64,000 nucleotides of DNA from Phocoena phocoena (taxonomy: Eukaryota > Chordata > Mammalia > Artiodactyla > Phocoenidae): assembly GCF_963924675.1 (NCBI RefSeq), contig NC_089230.1, positions 4,465,001 through 4,529,000 of the forward strand, in the 5' to 3' direction. Shown one piece after another: positions 1 to 11,898 of the stretch (the first letter of the stretch is position 1; each line of letters starts with the position of its first letter). Position numbers and translations under genes: made by a program. Under the pieces are notes generated by a model. That model saw only the letters and a list, made by a program, of their open reading frames with translations, did not search any database and had not been told where the DNA came from.

Positions 1-650
1 CAATCATTCTACCTTCTAAATATCAAGCATATTGCTCCCCAACTCTCCCCCCACCAACACATTTTAAAATCAGTCTCTACACTGGAGGAAGCCTAGCTGA
101 TACGTTAATTTTTTCCAACCAGCACCCACAATCCACCATTTTTATCTTTCCTCTGCCTCTCACCCGGTTTGCATCTTTTCTTTCTTACTCAACTTTAATT
201 CCATAAGCAATTATTATAATCACTTGCTTGAATTCACCCTCAATCCCTTTCTCCTATAGGTTAAACCAAACCATGGTTAAACCCAACTTGTGCCCTACTG
301 TACCTGCACATCTGCAATCAAACAGGGCTGGAGAAAAATTTGGTATCTCTATGCTGACTAATATTTTAAATCCATAATCACTAACCTCAGGTGGGCCCTT
401 AATAAAGTCTGTCTATAACATTATATCCCTTACCCTTTTCCTCTTCTACTCTTCCAGATTAATATTTCATATCTTACTGTCTCTCCTCAACCCTCACTCA
501 CCTGCACTCACACCCTCCTTCTTATCCAATAATCTTAATTCTTATTTCAGTGAAAAAAATTGACCAGAGGAAGACTTCCACAGGCTCCACTATCACACAG
601 ACAGCCCTTTCTTCACAGGTGTCACGCTATGTGGGTTTAGGGGTCCAGAC
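1..650 (+). other. pyrimidine-rich start of window, possibly L2 body
   Basis: No gene is seen. The text is rich in short C/T runs and resembles the internal part of an L2 LINE read on the plus strand, continuous in style with the clearer L2 block that begins near 960. The resemblance is from memory of the L2 consensus and is weak; it could be unique sequence. Confidence 0.3.
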
Positions 651-654
651 TGAA

Positions 655-895
655 GTTAAACTCCCTGCTTCAATCCTGCCGCCACTAGATGGGGGCATCT
701 TGATCTAATTACTTAATCACTCTGGGCCTAACTTCTCATTTGTAAAATAGCTATAATAGTATCATCTACTTTGCGGTAGACGTCGAGAATTAAAGGAGTT
801 AATATATGTAAAGTACATAAATAGTGCCTGGCACAAAGCACACACCATATGTATTTGCTGTGATTATATTTTCTACCCACGCATACGCTGTCTCT
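655..895 (+). repeat. MIR SINE
   Basis: The order of MIR core words is preserved: a 'taattacttaatcactctgggcct' type segment, then tttgtaaaatagctataata, then agtgcctggcacaaagcac. This is the usual MIR order of the 'acttaacctctctgggcctcag', 'tgtaaaatggggataata' and 'agtgcctggcacatag' blocks. It is an old, diverged copy in sense orientation, probably sitting inside or beside the L2 that surrounds it. Confidence 0.7.
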
Positions 896-959
896 GCCCC
901 TGTTCTTGTAGATGAGCAATCACCTTGCTCTTAGCAAAGGGTAACCCCTTCCACTAAAC

Positions 960-1930
960 ACTGGCTCTCATCCTGGCTCACCTACACAAGGACATTGCTC
1001 CAGCAATTCATCTCTTCCCACTGAATCTTCTCCCCAAATATGTAAAATGCTGCTATTTTCCTATCTCCAGAAACCTCCCTTGACTCCTACATCTCCAGCT
1101 GCTGTATTGTTTTCTCCTTCCACTTACAGCCAGACTGCTATTTGAAGAGTGGTCTATCGCTTGTCTTTGATTTCTCCTCTCTGCAATACCAACCTCAAGC
1201 AGACTTTAGCCATTAACACTCCACCACAGTGCTTTGTCGAGGGCACCAGAGTGCCTTCAAATAGCTTCTTCCCTTGGCTCTTAGGACACCACAGCCACCT
1301 GCATCCTCCCTACCATTCTGGCTACTCTTTCTTGGACTTCTTTGCTAGTTTCTCCTCCTCTCCTTGAACTGGAAATGTGGAGCCTCAGGGTTCAGAACCT
1401 GGCTCTCCGGGATCTACCCTCACTCCCTTGCTGATCTCTGCCTATCTTGTGGCTTCGAATATCATCTACACGATGTTCCCTTATGTGGATGTCTCCAGTC
1501 TGGACTTCCTTCCAGTCCCCTAAATTCCAACCATCTCCTACCCCACGTGCCCATTCCAACCTACCCAGCCCTGAGCAGAGCTCCTTGCTGTCTCCTGCAA
1601 AGCCACTTCTCCACTCCATTCCTTGGGATCAGCACATGGAAATTCTTTCTTCCACGTTCTCAAGGTGCAAATTTTGGAGCCAACCTCTCTCTTTCTCTCA
1701 TATCCCAGATCTTATGCATCAGAAAATCATGTCAGTTTTATATTCAACATGCATTTGGAACCTGGCCAGTTTTTGCCTCCTCTCCTTCTTGCTCTTTAGT
1801 CTAAGCCATCAGAATCCCTTGTCTGGGGATTGCAGTGTCTGCATCCCCGGGGGTCCTGTGTCCACCAGGGCTCCCTGTCAGTTTATTTTCAGCAGAGTGC
1901 CAAAGGGGTCATGATCCTTTGTAGTTTGGA
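960..1930 (+). mobile_element. L2 LINE, first part
   Basis: Old L2 retrotransposon read on the plus strand. Recognisable L2 words occur in consensus order: a 'gacaccac..ctcctggct' block near 1,290, 'gatgtctccagtctggac' near 1,488, and an 'atcccagatcttatgcatcag' block near 1,705 that matches the usual 'accccacatccaatccatcag'. Both strands are open for 60-155 codons here, but these frames follow the repeat and are not a gene. The copy is interrupted by an L1 at 1,942 and resumes at about 2,536. Confidence 0.65.
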
Positions 1931-2535
1931 GTGTGTCACTTTTTTTTCTTTTTTTTTTCTTTTTTATATTGGAGTAGATTTAATTTACAAAGTTGTGTTA
2001 GCTTCAGGTGTACACATATACATATATCTATTCTTTTTCAGACTCTTTTCCCATTTAGGTTATTACAGAGTACTGAGTAGAGTTCCCTGTGCTATACAGT
2101 AAGTCCATGTTGATTAGCTATTTTATATATAGTAGTGAGTGTATGTTAATCCCATACTCCTAATTTATCCCCTCCAACCTTTCCCCTTTGGTAGCCATTA
2201 GTTTGTTTTCTAAGCCTGTGAGTCTGTTTCTGTTTTGTAAATAAGTTCATCTGTAGCATTTTTTAGATTCCACATAAAGTGATATCACATGATATTTGTC
2301 TTTCTCTGTCTGGCTTACTTCACTTAGTATGATCATCTCTAGGTCCATCCATGTCACTGCAAATGGCATTATTTCATTCTTTTTTATGGTTGAGTAACAT
2401 CCCATTGTATATATGTGCCACATCTTCTTTATCCATTCCTCTATCGATGGACATTTAAGTTGCTTCCGTGTCTTGGTTATTGTAAACAGTGCTGCAGTGA
2501 ATATTGGGGTGCATGTATCTTGGCGTGTGACACTT
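1931..2535 (-). mobile_element. L1 LINE 3' end inserted in L2
   Basis: A 5'-truncated L1 on the minus strand: the T-rich tail starts at 1,941 and the 3'UTR and end of ORF2 extend to about 2,524. The L1 word for the ORF2 C-terminal region (acatcttctttatccattcc in plus reading, about 2,421) is present. A near-perfect target-site duplication flanks it: gtgtgtcactt at 1,931-1,941 and gtgtgacactt at 2,525-2,535, with one mismatch. The minus frame 2,247-2,675 is the decayed ORF2 C-terminus running out into flanking L2. Confidence 0.9.
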
Positions 2536-3050
2536 CTTAAGGTCCTCTGGTGGTTTCCTGTATCACTTGGACCAAAGGCCAAATCATACTGGCACGTGAG
2601 ACCCCACAAAGTCTGCTTCCACACGTCTGACCTCGTTTCCCAGACCCTCCTTCTTGCTCCCCCTATTTCTGCCATGCTGCTTCTGGAACGCTGCAGGCAC
2701 GTTTCTGACTCAGCACTTTTGCCTGGCTGTGCTCTCTGCCTAGAGGGTCCTTCCCCTGGTGTCTGATGTCCACCTGGCTCTCACCCTTACTCCCTTCAGG
2801 TATCCGTTTAGATATCTTCTCACTGAGGCCTGTCTTGGATCTAAAATGTCACCATTCACCACCTCAATATTCTCTACCTCTTCTCCTTGCTTTATTTTTC
2901 CCTTTACCCATTGATATATCCAAAGGCAAGATAGATTTTTCCTATTTGACTTACTTTTCTTGTGTCTTCAGCCCAGAGTTGGCACCTCATGTGGGCTGGA
3001 ACTTTGATTTGTTTACTGCTGTCTCTCCAGCTGGGTGGGAAGGACTTTGA
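2536..3050 (+). mobile_element. L2 LINE, second part
   Basis: Continuation of the L2 after the L1 insertion. In consensus order one sees a 'ctctggtggtttcc' block (consensus 'caatggcttcccattgc'), 'ctggcacgtgagaccc', 'ttgcctggctgtgctctctgc' (consensus 'ttgcacatgctgttccctctgc') and 'cccttcaggtatc' (consensus 'ccttcaggtctcagc'). It fades near 3,050. No gene is implied. Confidence 0.65.
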
Positions 3051-3129
3051 CCCAAAGAAAGGCCAGGTCTTAGTACCCAGTCCCTTGGAAGTAACCTCTA
3101 ACCCTTTCTAATTACTTGAGTGATAGCAG

Positions 3130-3640
3130 TGCCTTAGTCATTCGTGGAGACCCCTTGGCCCACATCTGATGTTTTGTACTAATGAAGTGGCTCTTGCTGG
3201 CCTCCAAGGAAGAAGGATGCTGGAGACTGAGTGTAAACATATGGGCAACCAGTCAGTCAATCAATCAATCAATCAGTCAATCAGTCATGCCCACATAATG
3301 AAGCCCCATTGAACACCTTGGACATCAAAGCTCAGGCGGTCTTCCTGGTTGGTAACACTCCATGTGTATTGTCACAAGCCCATGCAAGAAGAGCTTTGCA
3401 TTTGGAACCTCACAGATGCTGTCACGTGTATCCCTTCATTTGGCTGATTTTAACATCTCCATCCCTATAATAAATATATCCATGAGTACAACAGGTTCCA
3501 GTAAGTCCTGTGAGTCTCTTCTGCAAATTATTGAATGTGAGGGTGTTTTGGGAAATCCCCCAAATTGCTGTTGTTGTCAGATGTGGGGGTGACTTTCTGT
3601 GGACTCTTCCCCCTAACTTTTCATTTGAACCCTAACTCCT
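3130..3640 (+). repeat. probable old ERV LTR fragment with (CAAT)n
   Basis: The arrangement resembles a mammalian ERV LTR in sense orientation: a (caat/cagt)n block at about 3,250-3,287, 'taatgaagccccattgaacacc', a polyadenylation-like ataataaatatatc at about 3,466, then 'agtcctgtgagtc' and 'gggaaatcccccaaatt' blocks as in the R/U5 of several old LTR families. The family name cannot be fixed by eye. Confidence 0.4.
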
Positions 3641-4939
3641 TGAAGATGGGTCAGCAGTTCTGGGCAGACTTGGCCATCTGCGGGCTGCACCCTTAATCTT
3701 GCATGTTGGTAATTCTGGGTACCAGCACTGACACCTCTTCTTGGCACCTCACAGGCATCCATAAATAGGTGTTGGATGAAAAAATGAACAGAAGAATACA
3801 AAGATGAGCTATAAGCAAGGTTCAAATTTGCAAGCATTCAAAGTATAAATTATTAAGCTTATCCCATATTCAGCATAGTTTTCTTCCTGGTTTCATTTGC
3901 TTCTCACCCCCCATGGACTTTTGGGACCTGTAAGGCAAAGGGCTAATCTTCAGTCTTATATGAGCCATTTCAGAACTTAGCCTAAAAGGCCATTTGTGAA
4001 AATTTGATATATAACATTAAAAATGACATCCTTTTAATTCAAAATTGTCATGTGGTTATTGGCATTTATGAAGTAAGCAGTTTGAGATATGAAATTATTA
4101 ATGTGTGCTGAGTGTGGAATAGAATAGACCCAAGAATTTTAGTGGTGTTTTAATGCATAATGGAGATATGTAATGAAACAAATGTACAGGTAAGTTAAGA
4201 CACTACTAATGCTAATATTAAAATATCAGTTTTAATTTTTTAACTTTCTTTTTAAACCCAAATTATTTTAATCCCTTTAGACTAAAATTTACACTTATTT
4301 TTAAAAATACTACCTTTCATTTTTATCTTCTAGACCATTATATTCTTAGAGAATGTAAACCTTAACGTCATACAGAGTGAAACATAAGAGGATGACAATT
4401 AAAAAACTCATAATAAACCCTCTGTTCAAGCGTGGAGGGCCTCTAAGAATTGCATGAGACCTTCCAGTGAGAAGATAGCCTTTGCACTTTTTAAAAGGCT
4501 GTGAAATGCTTACCTGCTGATGAAGAAAATGGAGTGAACTTCCTTTCAAGTTAATGGCAAATAAAGGCTTCCTACTTCATACAGATTTAACTTCTCCTTG
4601 ACAATCCATAACCAACCAGCAAGGAAACAAGAAGAGAATTATGGACCACCCAACTGGAGATTCAGTGCAAGTCAGGATTTGCAAGAATTTCTGGCAGAAC
4701 CTCGAAACACCATTTATACCCTGTGTGACACAGTACAAATTTCACTGAAACTGGAATGTCAGTAATCGACAGTGAAATATTAAATTATGGCTTGGGGCTG
4801 AACAGAGACTCTATCAATTTTATTACTTTGGGAAATGTACACACACATTAATATTTTTCAAGTCCTTTTCCAAAACTGCCCAGCAATGAGAAGTAAGATC
4901 AAAAATAACTTTGACACAGGATATTTTTGGGTGACAGAA
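3641..4939. other. no recognisable feature
   Basis: AT-rich sequence, mostly from 3,840 to 4,340. No repeat family, exon with clear splice sites, or RNA gene is recognised. Open frames are all short. Confidence 0.5.
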
Positions 4940-5169
4940 CTAACAGTATCTTTTTCTTTTTGCGGTACGCGGGCCTCTCACCGCTGTGACCTCTCCCATT
5001 GCGGAGCACAGGCTCCGAACGCGCAGGCTCAACGGCCACGGCTCACGGGCCCAGCCGCTCCATGGCACGTGGGATCTTCCCAGACCGGGGCACGAACCCG
5101 TGTCCCCTGCATCAGCAGGCAGACCCTCAACCACTGTGCCACCAGGGAAGCCCTAACAGTATCTTTTTT
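4940..5169 (-). mobile_element. CHR-type SINE, young, with target-site duplication
   Basis: Complete antisense copy of the young cetacean CHR SINE, about 4,956-5,152. Read on the minus strand it starts with gggcttccctggtggcacag. It carries a pol III A-box-like segment and a B-box-like ggttcgtgccccgg, and ends in 'gcgtaccgcaaaaag'. The duplication ctaacagtatcttttt is at 4,940-4,955 and again at 5,153-5,168. CHR SINEs are described as tRNA-Glu-derived and mobilised by L1. Open frames across it (4,835-5,214) are artefacts. Confidence 0.96.
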
Positions 5170-5338
5170 AACTTGCCATTCAGCATGGGTCATTCATCTA
5201 CATTAGAAATATGAGCTGGGATGATGAGATATTCCCACAATGAGATGTGAACTGAGTGAGTAGCATTCAAGATGTAATTTGAATTTAATGTCAGGTTCAT
5301 AAAATAAACAAAGCATTGTAAAAAGTTTAATGGTCTTC

Positions 5339-5573
5339 ATCGCGGGGAGGAGGGGCTACTCTTGTCGCGGAGTGAGAGCTCTAGGTGCGCGGGCTTCAGT
5401 AGTTGTGGCACGTGGGCCCTAGAGCACAGGCTCAGTAGTTGTGGCACACAGGCCTAGTTGCATGGGCCTGGTTGCTCTGTGGCATGTGGGATCCTCCCAG
5501 ATCAGGAATCGAACCCATGCCTCCTGCACTGGCAGGTGGATTCTTAACCACTGCACCACCAGGGAAGTCCCTG
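5339..5573 (-). mobile_element. older CHR-type SINE
   Basis: Antisense copy of an older CHR subfamily, recognised by the repeated 'cagtagttgtggcac' words in the body (about 5,397 and 5,432), which the young copies lack. The tRNA-like head (revcomp of ccaccagggaagtccc) is at its right end. No clear target-site duplication was found, consistent with greater age. Confidence 0.9.
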
Positions 5574-5849
5574 AAGAACAGTTCTGTGCCACCACTTGGA
5601 CAGAAAAAAACCCTTCACTCTTCCCTGTTTGCTTAGGTGAATTGCATGGCCGGTTGGATCCGTTAAACATGTGCGTGAATCTCACTCTTGAACCAAGCTA
5701 CAGATGCATCTTATTCTTTGTTGCAGGAAAAAAAACAAAATATATTATAGGCTTTTAAAATTGTGCCTGTCATCATGGACTACCCCTTGCAGAAGAAAGC
5801 CCTGAAAACACTGGCTACAAATGAGGTACAGGGATTTTCACTGTGTGTA

Positions 5850-6095
5850 CAGAATCGTGAGTAAGGGGGCAAGCTTTGGAATCGCAGGCTTTGAGTCTCA
5901 AGATTCAACCTACCACATACTATATGGACAGGAATAGGGTATATAAATTTTAGGGCTTCAATTTTCTTACCTATAAAATAAGGATTATAATACCTGCCTC
6001 CTAGGAATGCTATAGAATGAAAGGACATGATATTTAAAAAAGTTAGTACTGTGCCTAAAATATAATTCTTAATAAATGGTGAATAACTATTAGTA
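5850..6095 (+). repeat. MIR SINE
   Basis: Sense MIR with the word order 'cttcaattttcttacctataaaataaggattataatacctgcctcc' broken into its usual blocks, followed by 'gtactgtgcctaaaat' and 'aataaatggtgaataactattag'. These match the MIR core, 3' domain and ...TATTATTAT end. Confidence 0.65.
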
Positions 6096-6412
6096 TTAAA
6101 ACACACAGGACAAATTTACATATTTTCAATCATAACGTGGAAGCCAATTGTATGTGTGTATCAGCACATTTTTTAGAATTTAGAGATCATAATAAATTTT
6201 GATAGATATTCCTAGCTTTGCAAGTAAGAAGTGTTTGCCAGATAGAAAACCTGAGGTGAAAAGAAATGACTTTTCCAATATCACAAAAGAAAATTTTCTT
6301 TTAAAGTTTCTACCAATACAATGAGGTCCGAGATTGAAGTAAGAGAAACTGTAACTTCTATCACAACAGAGCAGATGCCCTGGGGTTGCTGCTTCCCTCT
6401 GTAGGGTCAGTG
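6096..6412. other. no recognisable feature
   Basis: AT-rich unique sequence with no repeat or exon that can be named. Confidence 0.5.
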
Positions 6413-7149
6413 GGCCTCCACTTTTTTTTTTTTTTTAACATCTTTTTTGGAGTATAATTGCTTTACAATGGTGTGTTAGTTTTTGCTTTATTACAAAGTG
6501 AATCAGCTATATATATACATATGTCACCATATTTCTTCCCTCTTGCGTCTCCCTCCCTCCCACCCTCCCTATCCCACCCCTCTAGATGGTCACAAAGCAC
6601 CGAGCTCATCTCCCTGTGCTATGTGGCTGCTTCCCACTAGCTGTCTGTTTTACATTTGGTAGTATATATAAGTCCATGCTACTCCCTCACTTCATCCCAG
6701 CTTACCCTTCCCCCTCCCCGTGTCCTCAAGTCCATTCTCTACGTCTGCGTCTTTATTCCTGTCTTGTCCCTAGGTTCTTCATGACCATTTTTTTGTTTGT
6801 TTTTTAGATTCCATATATATGCGTTAGCATACGGTATTTGTTTTTCTCTTTCTGACTTGCTTCACTCTGTATGACAGACTCTAGGTCCATCCACTTCACT
6901 ACAAATAACTCAATTTCATTTGTTTTTATGGCTGAGTAATATTCCATTTTATACATGTGCCACATCTTCTTTATCCATTCATCTGTCGATGGACATCAAC
7001 ATGGTTGCTACCAGGTCTTGGCTATTGTAAATAGTGCTGCAATGCACATTGTGGTACATGACTCTTTTTGAATTATGGCTTTCTCAGGGTATATGCCCAG
7101 TAGTGGGATTGCTGGGTCATATGGTAATAGTTTGGAGGCCTCCACTTTT
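6413..7149 (-). mobile_element. L1 LINE, 5'-truncated, with target-site duplication
   Basis: Minus-strand L1 of the cetartiodactyl type: poly-T at 6,422-6,436, 3'UTR with the 'cttgcgtctccctccctccc' block, then the C-terminal end of ORF2 up to about 7,136. The duplication ggcctccactttt is present at 6,413-6,425 and 7,137-7,149. The truncation leaves only about 0.7 kb, so it cannot encode functional protein. Confidence 0.96.
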
Positions 7150-7545
7150 GATGACAAGGCATTCTTCTGATTTGCTGAGATCCTGAACCTGTCAAGTTCC
7201 TTCCTAAAAGAAAGTGGAGCAGTGTCGGCTTGTGAAGATGGGGAGAAAAATCACGCGGAGCCACCCTAACTGGATGGTACTGTAAATGCACAACCCCTAA
7301 ATGGTTAGCTGAGGAAGTGGGGTTTCTCTTCACAAATGAATTAATATGCTTGTTTAATTGCAGTCTATTTTTTCTGTAACTACAAGAAGCTCTGGGGGGT
7401 ATCTTCGTGTTGGCAGTAGGGGCTTCCGTGAGCCCCTGTTCTTTCCCTGGCTTCCTCCCTGGCTGAGCACCTGGGACGCTTGGAGGGTCGTCCTGGCCTC
7501 CTCCCACTTCCCCTCCCCCTGAGGCTTCACTGTTTCTCTTGAAAT
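7150..7545. other. no recognisable feature
   Basis: Moderately GC-rich unique sequence leading into the CpG cluster downstream. The minus frames 7,073-7,584 have no recognisable domain and part of one is translated L1. Confidence 0.45.
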
Positions 7546-7549
7546 CCCT

Positions 7550-8145
7550 CTATTTAAAGGTAAGATAATCAGCTTTTGTACCATTGCCTTGGATCAAAGA
7601 CAACCTCTGAGCAAAAAAACAAAGCCTCGCTACGCTGGGGGTGGCCAGCCTCTGCGCTTGCTGGCAAAGAAAAGGACTGGGGTTTATTCCTTTCCCAGGA
7701 CTGGAAATTCTCAGGCCCTGGAAACCCTCACAGCAGAACGTCAAGTGTTTCCCAAAGACAAACATCCCTATTCTGCAGGGACAAGGGCTTGGCAGGCACC
7801 TCCAGACCGGGAGGGCAGTTTGGCACCCGGTCCTCTGAGGGGGGAGCAGGCAGTCCCCGTGTCCCATCCGTGGGACGGGACTGGGCGCCGCATCAGGAAG
7901 TGCTCAGTCAGCTCCGGGCCCTCCGTCAAAGCCGGCTTTCTCAATTTAGAGCTTTCCTAATTGTGTTCTCTGACTCCTCTAGGGCAATGGTCCGCTGCGC
8001 TGCGGAGAGCAAGCCGGGCTCTGCCAGCCGCGCACCAAAGGGGCGGACAACGGAAGGGCCTCACCCCGAAGGACGTGTGGGTTCAGGAGGCGCCTTGGCT
8101 GAAAGCTACGCAAGCAGGCGCACGTACAGGTAGTGGCACTGGCAA
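7550..8145 (+). promoter_or_regulatory. CpG-rich cluster with TATA-like box and splice-donor-like site
   Basis: The stretch 7,800-8,130 holds about two dozen CpG dinucleotides by eye in roughly 330 bases of GC-rich sequence. That density is far above the rest of the first 20 kb outside SINEs, and no repeat is recognised in it. A TATA-like ctatttaaagg lies at 7,550-7,560, and a donor-like CAG/GTAGTG lies at 8,127-8,135. Together they would fit a promoter and first exon of a plus-strand transcript. The 185-codon frame at 7,576-8,133 opens with TTG rather than ATG and shows no domain, so coding is doubtful. Inference only. Confidence 0.35.
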
Positions 8146-10039
8146 AAGCAGATTTACCTTGACACAAAGCCATTGCAAATGCGTGCTCAGAAAATCTCCC
8201 TAAAAGGATAAAATGAGGAAACTGGTGAGATGATTTGGCAGCCTCGAGCTTTCCAGATCATCTCTCGTTTGTTAACTGTGTCGTTGAATGAGAACTGAGT
8301 TACATCCCGCCCGTTTGAGTTAAAAGGAGCATGAAAGACCCTTTTACTCCCATCCCCACCCCTTGAGCTCTGAGAGACACCTGGTAGCCACGCCCAACAG
8401 CCAGGTGCGCTGCGCTGCCCCTGGAAAGATGGCTTGGAAATGTACAAGGCCGGCTTTCGTGACTTCCTTTCTCCTATGTCAAAGGGAAAGAGGGAGAAAG
8501 GTCTACAGAATTTCTTAAGAAAAGGAGCATCTAAGTATTTTCATGTCTAAACAGTATTCCACAAATCCACTCACTGCTGGTTAGCACTTGCGGTGAGATT
8601 TTGTAAAATTATTTCTGGCCCCAGATCTTCCTTATCAGGAAGATCAGGTGAAGCTGGGCACCGCTGATTGCCAACCACACTAAGGACCCTCACTAAGACC
8701 CTCCCCAAGACCCTCCCCGGTCACCAGTTCCTCTGACGCTCCCTGATCCTTGCTGACCCCAGCCCTGGCGCTGCAGCCTCTGATTTTCTTAAGGAAAACA
8801 AGTGCCCCATTCTGTGTTGTGTCTCATTTAAAAATAAGATTTAAAGCCTTCCTCTTCCGTTCGGCCCTGTGTTCCTCATTCAGCTTCTGGCATCTGTTCC
8901 TTAGTTCAATCTGGGAACACAAAGATTCTCCTTTGCACTCTGAGAATCCTTTCACATTTTTCCAACTCCATTGAAAACATCCAACATATATACCACAGAC
9001 AGACAGAGACAGAGAGAGCCCACTGACATGGCATATCTTTCTATAAAAAATAATGATCATATCTCTAATAGCTTAACCTTCCTGCTTTACCAAACGCTCA
9101 TTGCGTTTGCCAAATGATCTTAGATGTCATAGCTAATTAAACCTAAGCAACAACCCACAGGATGTAGACTAAAAATCCTATGTCTTTGGTTTTTGTTTTT
9201 AATAAACGTAACTAATTTATTAAAATACCACATTAAAACCATGTAAAGTTGGCTCATTAGAATTGTATACACTCTCAGTGAGTACTATGTTCTAAACTCC
9301 ATAGAGAAATTTCAAATTTTCTCCTCAATAATTTCTGCAAGGTTTTTAGTCAAACGAAGCAGATACCAGCAGCACCTTCACCAGGGTCATTAAGTTAAGA
9401 CGAACATTTTGGAGAAAATTTTTAGCACTCTGTAAAAATATTTTATGGACTCTTAGGATGCCCCAAATGGTATATAGTTAGGAAATCAACTCAGTCTTTT
9501 GATTTCACTACCTTCTTTCCCCCCTCCCCCGCAGCAAACATGGGACCTGGCTGTTCTGTTTTTTGACTTTCCTGCTGTAATCAAGGTTGGAACACATTTG
9601 GTAAAATTTAACCAGAGTATATGTTCTTTTGGTCATTGCTACCCATCAGTTAGATGAATAAGAACACCTAATTGCCTGAGTCTATGAGAAGAAGTCGATG
9701 TAATCTGAGGACAAGGTATACTCATCCCCCGGGCAATACTAGTTATCTTCCCAAAATAAATGTGCAGACAGACATACAGATACACCTCTCTGTCTCAGTT
9801 CTTTTTTGTCAGTTATGACCTTGTCACCGGATTCTCAGGAGATAAAATTAGCAACATTCCTCAAAACTGAAATATTACCATTTTCTCAGAATATTCAAAG
9901 TACCACCAACAGACCTCAAGTTCAATTCCATTTCTTCTCAGTTACAGAAAATTCCTCTCTCTCCACTAGCTTGTATTTGTGCAATGAATGGAGGGACAAC
10001 AAAAAGAAATTCATTTTTAATTTGGAAAGTTCTGGATAG
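8146..10039. other. no recognisable gene or repeat
   Basis: Mixed unique sequence, GC-moderate to 8,770 and AT-rich after 9,060. A short CAGA-type run lies at about 8,995-9,018. Nothing else can be named; the plus frame 9,806-10,039 resembles no known domain. Confidence 0.45.
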
Positions 10040-10632
10040 ACAAATTGATCAAGGGCACAGACCCATGCACAGGTGTCTGATTAAAACAAAGCACTTCTGT
10101 AAGGCAGTGAGGTGAGGGAAGTTCTCTCCAACAAACGGTGCTGGATCCATCGGCTACCTGCGCAGGAGACAAAAGGGATTTGAACACCATCCACAAAACT
10201 CAATTCCTGATAGATTTCAGATCTCCTTGGCAGAGGTAAATAATAAAGCTTTTAGGGGAAATTATAGAGGAAGTTTTCTGTGACGTTGAACTAGGAAAAG
10301 ATTCTTTAAACAGTACACAAGTAATAACAATAGAAGAAAAGTTGATAAATTGTTTCATGTTAAAATTAAGAAGCTCTGCTCTTCAAAAGACACCATTATG
10401 AGAACGAAAAGGCAAGGCACATTCACAATACAAATGTCTCACAAAGGATTTGCATCTAAAATACATAAGGAGCTCCTGCAAATCAATTTAGACAAAAATA
10501 AAGGCAGCCAGATAGAACAAAAATGAGTAAAAGTATTGAACACATTCTTCACAAAAGAGAATATCCAAATGTCCAATAAGCAAGTGAAAAAGTGGGCATA
10601 TTTATCAGTGTTGACAAAAAAAATTAATCAAT
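10040..10632 (+). mobile_element. old L1 (L1M type), first part
   Basis: Decayed sense L1 covering late ORF2. Consensus words in order: 'aacaaacggtgctggatcc', 'aagctctgctcttcaaaaga', 'agaacgaaaaggcaaggcac', 'ccaaatgtccaataagca'. Reading frames are broken throughout. It is interrupted by an LTR at 10,633 and resumes at about 11,899. Confidence 0.8.
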
Positions 10633-11898
10633 AGTCAACCTAAGAAAGAAATGGAAATTTTTATTCGAGCCAAACTGAGGAGTATAACCCTAGAGACAGT
10701 CTCTCAGAGAGCTCTGAGGACTGTTCCAAAGAAGTTAAGGGGAGGCCGGTATATATGGGATTTTGGTGAAGGGGTACAGGCAATCAAGCACACACCTCAG
10801 TAGAAGGTTACTGCTAGCCACAGGAAACAGACATCTTAGTTAATGGTTTTAGTGCTTTTCTAAGTACGGAAAGATGCAAGAATCCAGGTTCATAAAAAGC
10901 TTCTCCTGAGAATATCTAACTCTCTGAGGGCCGGTTCTGCCCGTTTTTCCCGGATCACAGAGGGCCTCATCCTTATCTTTGTTCTGAATTCCATTCAGGG
11001 TGTCTTGTAGGTCAGCAACTGCAGTGGCTAATGATATGATTCTTGTAGAACTGGATGGTGGGCAACAGTCTTCATTTTGCAATCCCTTCCCTTTCAGACT
11101 TAATTTTGACCAAGGTTTAGGAGGCATTTCCTGACCCATCTGCCCCAAGGCGCTAGGAGTGCTCATCCCCGGGTCAGGGGAGGATTTTGTCGAGAGGTCG
11201 CTCCAAGTGCTGTTACTGGACTAGGCCCTGTTAACAGCAGCCAAAAGCCTGTGGACCACCTGTCTTACTGGTCTGTTGTGGTCCAGGAGAGAGTTCCCTC
11301 TTGTAGCTTCTTCCCAAATCTAGAGTCACACTATTACAATCCTTGATCTTATAGGAGATATATTTGATCGATCCTTTCCAGTCACCTAATCATCATTAAT
11401 TTTACATGAGGCTCAGTCACACAATTGGTAATGCAAAACGAATAATCTTGTAAAAGAGGCAGAATATAAGTAATATAGCTAGTAACACTAATAAGGAAGC
11501 TAAAAACTTCCAATAGGTGTGGCCCAGTGTCTCCCCCAGTTGCCTGACCAGTCTGCTCTGCACCAATCACTATCTTTAAGGGAAATTATGTATTGGCATT
11601 GGACTTAAAGTCCACCAAAGATGTCTGCAAGTACAAGGCTAGTGGTGGGTGATCGTGACCCCTTCCAAGATTGAGAAAGGAGTGTTATCTTCTAAGGAGT
11701 TATATGGTTGGTGCCTGAAAGGTAAAAATCGACCTTTATGGCTGAGCTGGTATTTCTGCAATGGGGAGGTCTGGTTAATGCATAATGTACATGCACAAAG
11801 CGCATTAGAGGGAAAGGAGGAGGCTTAAATGGGCAAAGAAAAATTTTGTGTTTACATTTTTCTTGTCTTGCCTTAATATGTGAATTTTTATTCCATCA
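10633..11898 (-). mobile_element. solo LTR, copy 1
   Basis: An LTR-like element on the minus strand, about 1,266 bases. It starts TGATGG at 11,898. A TATA box lies at 10,755-10,750, with an AATAAA signal about 85 bases downstream at 10,665-10,660 and a short U5-like end. The old L1 continues on both sides, so this is a solo LTR and not one end of a provirus. A 105-codon ATG frame (11,166-10,849) lies in U3 upstream of the TATA box and is matched in copy 2. The exact ERV family was not recognised. No clear TG...CA ends or target-site duplication could be fixed. Confidence 0.7.

Noticed and set aside
682..696. CTCF-like motif ccactagatgggggc
   Set aside because: The GGCGC part is replaced by GGGGC after an extra G and the word lies at the edge of a MIR; too weak to list.
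7576..8133. 185-codon open frame as a protein gene
   Set aside because: It opens with TTG, overlaps other open frames on both strands, and has no recognisable domain.
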